Source: Phycisphaerales bacterium
Lineage (GTDB): Bacteria; Planctomycetota; Phycisphaerae; Sedimentisphaerales; Anaerobacaceae
Reading direction: 5' to 3'
DNA length: 43,018 nt
Assembly: GCA_020352515.1 (NCBI GenBank)
Contig: CP070678.1
Span: forward strand, 3,813,242-3,856,259
Part shown: in pieces, positions 42,938 to 43,018 of the stretch
How the letters are laid out: each line of letters begins with the position of its first letter
How positions within the stretch are numbered: position 1 is the stretch's first letter
The notes under the pieces: model-generated
What the model was told of the DNA's origin: nothing
Database searches by the model: none
What the model saw: only the letters and a program-made list of their open reading frames with translations
Made by a program: the position numbers and the translations under genes

Positions 42938-43018
42938 GCTTCACCTCACTTTCCGCATTTGCGCTTACGTCATGAACTTCTTTTGGTTTTGGCACTGTCG
43001 TCGTTGGTGTCTGTCTAA

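Overview
The window looks like a piece of a Planctomycetes chromosome, most likely class Phycisphaerae. This is an inference from gene content: a Tat-exported formylglycine-type sulfatase, a Tat-exported Gfo/Idh/MocA protein, a DUF1080 (3-keto-disaccharide hydrolase) protein, a GH127 beta-L-arabinofuranosidase, a PEP-CTERM tail, DUF1573 and LolA-like secreted proteins, a glycine-rich RRM protein, and LpxB (Gram-negative envelope). GC is high and codons are GC-ending. No rRNA, tRNA, CRISPR array or complete insertion sequence was seen.

Layout. 1-6.1 kb: start of a Gfo/Idh/MocA gene, a sulfatase, the pta-ackA acetate pair and a secreted DUF1080 protein. 6.2-7.8 kb: two very small membrane proteins, an orphan PEP-CTERM tail and an RRM protein. 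8.4-11.8 kb: a four-gene exported cluster, the most interesting part of the window. It encodes a signal-peptide-bearing C39-like cysteine peptidase with a C-terminal membrane anchor, a LolA-like anchored protein, a 132-aa Cys-rich peptide with a Sec signal followed by a canonical double-glycine leader, and a DUF1573-like anchored protein. 11.8-15.3 kb: an EamA transporter, lpxB and a secreted beta-lactamase-fold hydrolase. 15.7-18.8 kb: a DapA-family lyase plus an aldehyde dehydrogenase, whose base composition differs from its surroundings. 18.9-25.0 kb: a broken secreted gene, 6-phosphogluconate dehydrogenase and a MacA-MacB type tripartite efflux operon.

25.4-29.6 kb: a sugar-acid type operon (mannonate-type SDR, HAD phosphatase-like protein, LarA-family nickel-pincer racemase/epimerase homologue, VOC lipoprotein-like protein) with a divergent cupin. 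30.0-33.7 kb: GH127 and a convergent secreted protein of unknown function. 33.9-38.1 kb: an XRE/S24 LexA-like repressor with a DUF362 ferredoxin-like protein, then MntP, a membrane metallophosphoesterase and a DUF1638 protein. 38.3-42.9 kb: a DUF5131 (phage Gp37/Gp68-type) three-cysteine protein, a secreted transglutaminase-like protein with a membrane partner, a Tat-exported TIM-barrel-like protein and a secreted protein with an Ada-type zinc site.

At larger scale the + strand is clearly C-rich from 1 to about 29.6 kb whatever the gene direction, except in the 15.7-18.8 kb island, and becomes balanced or G-rich from about 30 kb on. This suggests a replication-skew boundary or a rearrangement junction near 29.6-30.0 kb. 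Starts were chosen from Shine-Dalgarno sites, signal peptides and family N-termini and often differ from the longest possible ORF. Functions are family-level inferences; no database search was possible.
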